This document shows positions 4,253 to 5,755 of a stretch of DNA of 5,755 bases, in pieces. Numbering within the stretch: position 1 is the first letter of the stretch; each line of letters starts with the position of its first letter. Below the pieces are notes generated by a model that saw only the letters and a program-made list of their open reading frames with translations, was not told the DNA's origin and made no database searches. This stretch comes from Methanoregulaceae archaeon (GTDB taxonomy: Archaea; Halobacteriota; Methanomicrobia; Methanomicrobiales; Methanospirillaceae): assembly GCA_019695435.1 (NCBI GenBank), contig JACTVF010000162.1, positions 1-5,755 on the forward strand, written 5' to 3'. The position numbers were made by a program, and so were the translations under genes.

Positions 4253-4676
4253 ACTTCCTCAGATATACAATGCAAGCTTCGAGCCGCGCGATACTTTCGT
4301 ATGCTCGTCCAATCGTAAGGTTACACGGACCGCAAAGAACTCCACGCCATTCTCCGGTCTCATGATCATGATCATAATGCCAACCACGCTTATCGTGTGG
4401 ATCTGATCCGCCGCAGCATGCGCAGACGCAACCCTGCGCTTCGAATACCTCTCTTTTCCGTTCCCATTCATTCTGGCGGCAACGATCTAGTATCTTGGTC
4501 GAATTGCGAGCATAACTTTCACGACCCCGCCGCCGAATAAGCTCCCACTCTTCAGCGGTAAAACTTGACTTGCGCCGCGACGCTTTGCGGCAATCTTTGC
4601 ATCGCTCCGACTGCTCTTCACACTTGCTACAGTGCTTTACTTCCCGAATAATCAATTTCGGTTTCTTGTGGTCCAT
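4239..4676 (-). CDS. Endonuclease VII-like recombination nuclease
   Basis: A 145-residue protein matching the T4 endonuclease VII (gp49) family. It has C85-x2-C88, then YDHDHETG (D102-H103-D104-H105), then RGVLCGPCN with C115-x2-C118 and a following helix. T4 gp49 (157 residues) is a dimer that resolves Holliday and other branched junctions before packaging, using the His and Asp/Asn residues of this beta-beta-alpha-metal site. A second zinc-like cluster, C16-x2-C19 and C26-x2-C29, lies near the N-terminus. The ATG at 4676 is preferred; an in-frame TTG at 4721 with AAGGAAG upstream would add 15 residues. The start lies within the 3' end of the preceding gene (50-base overlap), suggesting coupled translation. 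Confidence 0.88.
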   Translation of the reverse strand: MDHKKPKLIIREVKHCSKCEEQSERCKDCRKASRRKSSFTAEEWELIRRRGRESYARNSTKILDRCRQNEWERKREVFEAQGCVCACCGGSDPHDKRGWHYDHDHETGEWRGVLCGPCNLTIGRAYESIARLEACIVYLRKYGKT

Positions 4677-5301
4677 AAACCTCTGTGGCGTGGGTTCCAA
4701 AAAACTCTCGAACCCAAGCAAATATCACTTCCTTGCGGCGGATGTGGTCCGGCAGGTCTTTCTGCAGGTCCAAGAGCTTCTCGGTCATCATCACGCACTC
4801 TTTGAACTCCTTGCGCTCTTCCGGCGTCATGTAGCAGCCGTCGAAGTCGAACCAAGATCCCTTGTCAGGAGCCAGCTCGATGTTCAGCATCTCTGCCGCC
4901 AAGACGCGAAGCTCCTTGGCAGTGACGCTGCGATGGCAGGCGGCAACGACGAGGTCGAGCGGCAGTTTGCTTTTCTCAGACTTCTTGAGCGCATGCTTTA
5001 GCACGGTGGCTTTGCTGATCCCGATCTCCTCAAGGACCGGCCCCTCGATGGTCTCGCCAAGGGTCTCCGCAACGGTCAGGTATTGCCAGAGCTGCGTCCG
5101 TCCGCGCTTGTACTTCTTGCGCAGCTCTTCCATGAACCCGTCGAACGATTGGTAGCCGGTATCACGCCAGCCTTCCGTCTTCTTGAACTCCACCAGCAGG
5201 CGTCCGAGATGGATCCAAGAGTGGTCCAGCGCGTACTCTTGGTCGCCTGCCTCGTCGAGGGCGTCGAAGATTATCTGTTTCAGCTTTGCTGCATCCATCA
5301 T
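4627..5301 (-). CDS. Unrecognised helical protein, possibly DNA-binding
   Basis: A 224-residue protein predicted mostly alpha-helical, without membrane segments. Residues ~28-82 (IHLGRLLVEFK ... RGRTQLWQYLTVAETL) recall the DUF3102 pattern, in which a helix with LG-x-L-x-E-x-K is followed by a helix-turn-helix-like segment ending in a vAe motif. ISKATVLKHALK (residues 95-106) is a second helix-turn-helix-like stretch. These features suggest a DNA-binding or partition-related phage protein, but I do not recognise the family with confidence. The ATG at 5301 overlaps the epimerase stop as ATGA; a second ATG follows at once. The longer frame starting at 5370 lies inside the epimerase gene and is rejected. 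Confidence 0.75.
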   Translation of the reverse strand: MMDAAKLKQIIFDALDEAGDQEYALDHSWIHLGRLLVEFKKTEGWRDTGYQSFDGFMEELRKKYKRGRTQLWQYLTVAETLGETIEGPVLEEIGISKATVLKHALKKSEKSKLPLDLVVAACHRSVTAKELRVLAAEMLNIELAPDKGSWFDFDGCYMTPEERKEFKECVMMTEKLLDLQKDLPDHIRRKEVIFAWVREFFGTHATEVYGPQETEIDYSGSKAL

Positions 5302-5755
5302 GCCACCCGCTGTCTGATCCACTCGTACGTAGGCTTCAGCCCGTCCACGAGCAGCGTCTTCGGTTCCCAACCCAGCGTCACGCGGAGCAAGCTGTTGTCG
5401 CTGTTGCGCCCGCGCACGCCCTGCGGCTTGGTGAGATCATGGCGTTTGTAGAGGTATTTGCCGGCAATTCCCATAACAATGTTCACCAGCTCGTCAACTG
5501 TCACCAACTCATCGGTGCCTAGGTTGAGCGGCTTGGAATAGTTGGACTCCATGAGGCGCCGAAGTCCCTCGACGCAGTCGTCGATGTACATGTAGCTGCG
5601 CGTCGCCTTGCCATCGCCCCATACCTCGATTTCGCCACCTGCGCGCCCCATAGCCACCTTGCGGCAGATGGCTGCAGGAGACTTCTCTTTGCCACCATCG
5701 TACGTCCCGAGCGGACCGTAGACGTTGTGGAACCGCACGATGCGCGTGTCAAGTT
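5298..5755 (-). CDS. GDP-mannose 3,5-epimerase-like enzyme, C-terminal part
   Basis: This extended short-chain dehydrogenase/reductase family enzyme is cut by the right edge. The visible 151 residues are the substrate-binding half; the Rossmann fold and the Tyr-x3-Lys pair lie outside. RFHNVYGPLGTYDGGKEKSPAA followed closely by ICRK, VWGDGKATRSYMYIDDCVEG, LNLGTDE and QGVRGRNSDN match plant GDP-mannose 3,5-epimerase almost block by block. They include the Lys in GGxEKxPAA and the Arg in VRGRNSDN, known as catalytic or substrate-binding residues there. That enzyme makes GDP-L-galactose or GDP-L-gulose from GDP-mannose. A related nucleotide-sugar epimerase is possible. The GTG at 5738 is internal because homology (LDTRIV) continues upstream. 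In a phage it could serve surface glycan modification or nucleotide-sugar supply (inference). Confidence 0.88.
   Translation of the reverse strand, partial: LDTRIVRFHNVYGPLGTYDGGKEKSPAAICRKVAMGRAGGEIEVWGDGKATRSYMYIDDCVEGLRRLMESNYSKPLNLGTDELVTVDELVNIVMGIAGKYLYKRHDLTKPQGVRGRNSDNSLLRVTLGWEPKTLLVDGLKPTYEWIRQRVA

Noticed and set aside
4677..4721. TTG start extending the endonuclease VII-like protein by 15 residues
   Set aside because: AAGGAAG upstream is attractive, but the site is deep in the preceding gene and the ATG at 4676 has AGAGG close by. The extension adds no motif. It remains possible.

Overview
The window looks like part of a bacteriophage or prophage genome. All recognisable genes lie on the minus strand, are tightly packed with short overlaps, and include typical phage accessory proteins: an endonuclease VII-like resolvase, an HNH nuclease, two free-standing GIY-YIG endonucleases, a zinc-ribbon protein and a small helix-turn-helix protein. 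No ribosomal, tRNA or core metabolic gene fixes the host. A circularly permuted tmRNA gene is known mainly from Alphaproteobacteria and some Betaproteobacteria and Cyanobacteria, so the phage or its host may belong to one of these groups (inference).

Layout in the direction of transcription, from right to left. At 5755-5298 is the C-terminal part of an extended SDR sugar-nucleotide enzyme that closely resembles GDP-mannose 3,5-epimerase. An ATGA overlap leads into an unrecognised alpha-helical protein (5301-4627). Next come an endonuclease VII-like protein (4676-4239), an HNH endonuclease (4252-3905), a multi-zinc-ribbon protein (3894-3490) and a protein with a sigma-70 region 4-like helix-turn-helix (3500-2715). 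The first GIY-YIG endonuclease (2697-2029) overlaps a two-repeat protein with a HicB/DUF1902-like C-terminus (2048-1281). A 101-base structured leader (1280-1180) precedes a second, paralogous GIY-YIG endonuclease (1179-514).

The outstanding element is at about 612-247: a permuted, two-piece tmRNA (ssrA). The acceptor piece, with a T-arm and an encoded CCA (612-534), comes first. It is followed by a 77-base intervening segment with a 9-bp stem (533-457). The coding piece starts GGGGGCG at 456 and contains a candidate pseudoknot, a tag reading frame ending in Ala-Ala-Ala, and tandem TAG stops in a hairpin loop. The acceptor stem keeps the G3-U70 wobble used by alanyl-tRNA synthetase. The second GIY-YIG gene reads in frame through the whole acceptor piece and stops in the intervening segment. 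A protein-coding gene and a trans-translation RNA therefore share about 80 bases on the same strand.

After the tmRNA, a leader of about 180 bases with short inverted repeats precedes a new gene with a strong ribosome binding site. That gene starts at 64 and runs off the left edge.
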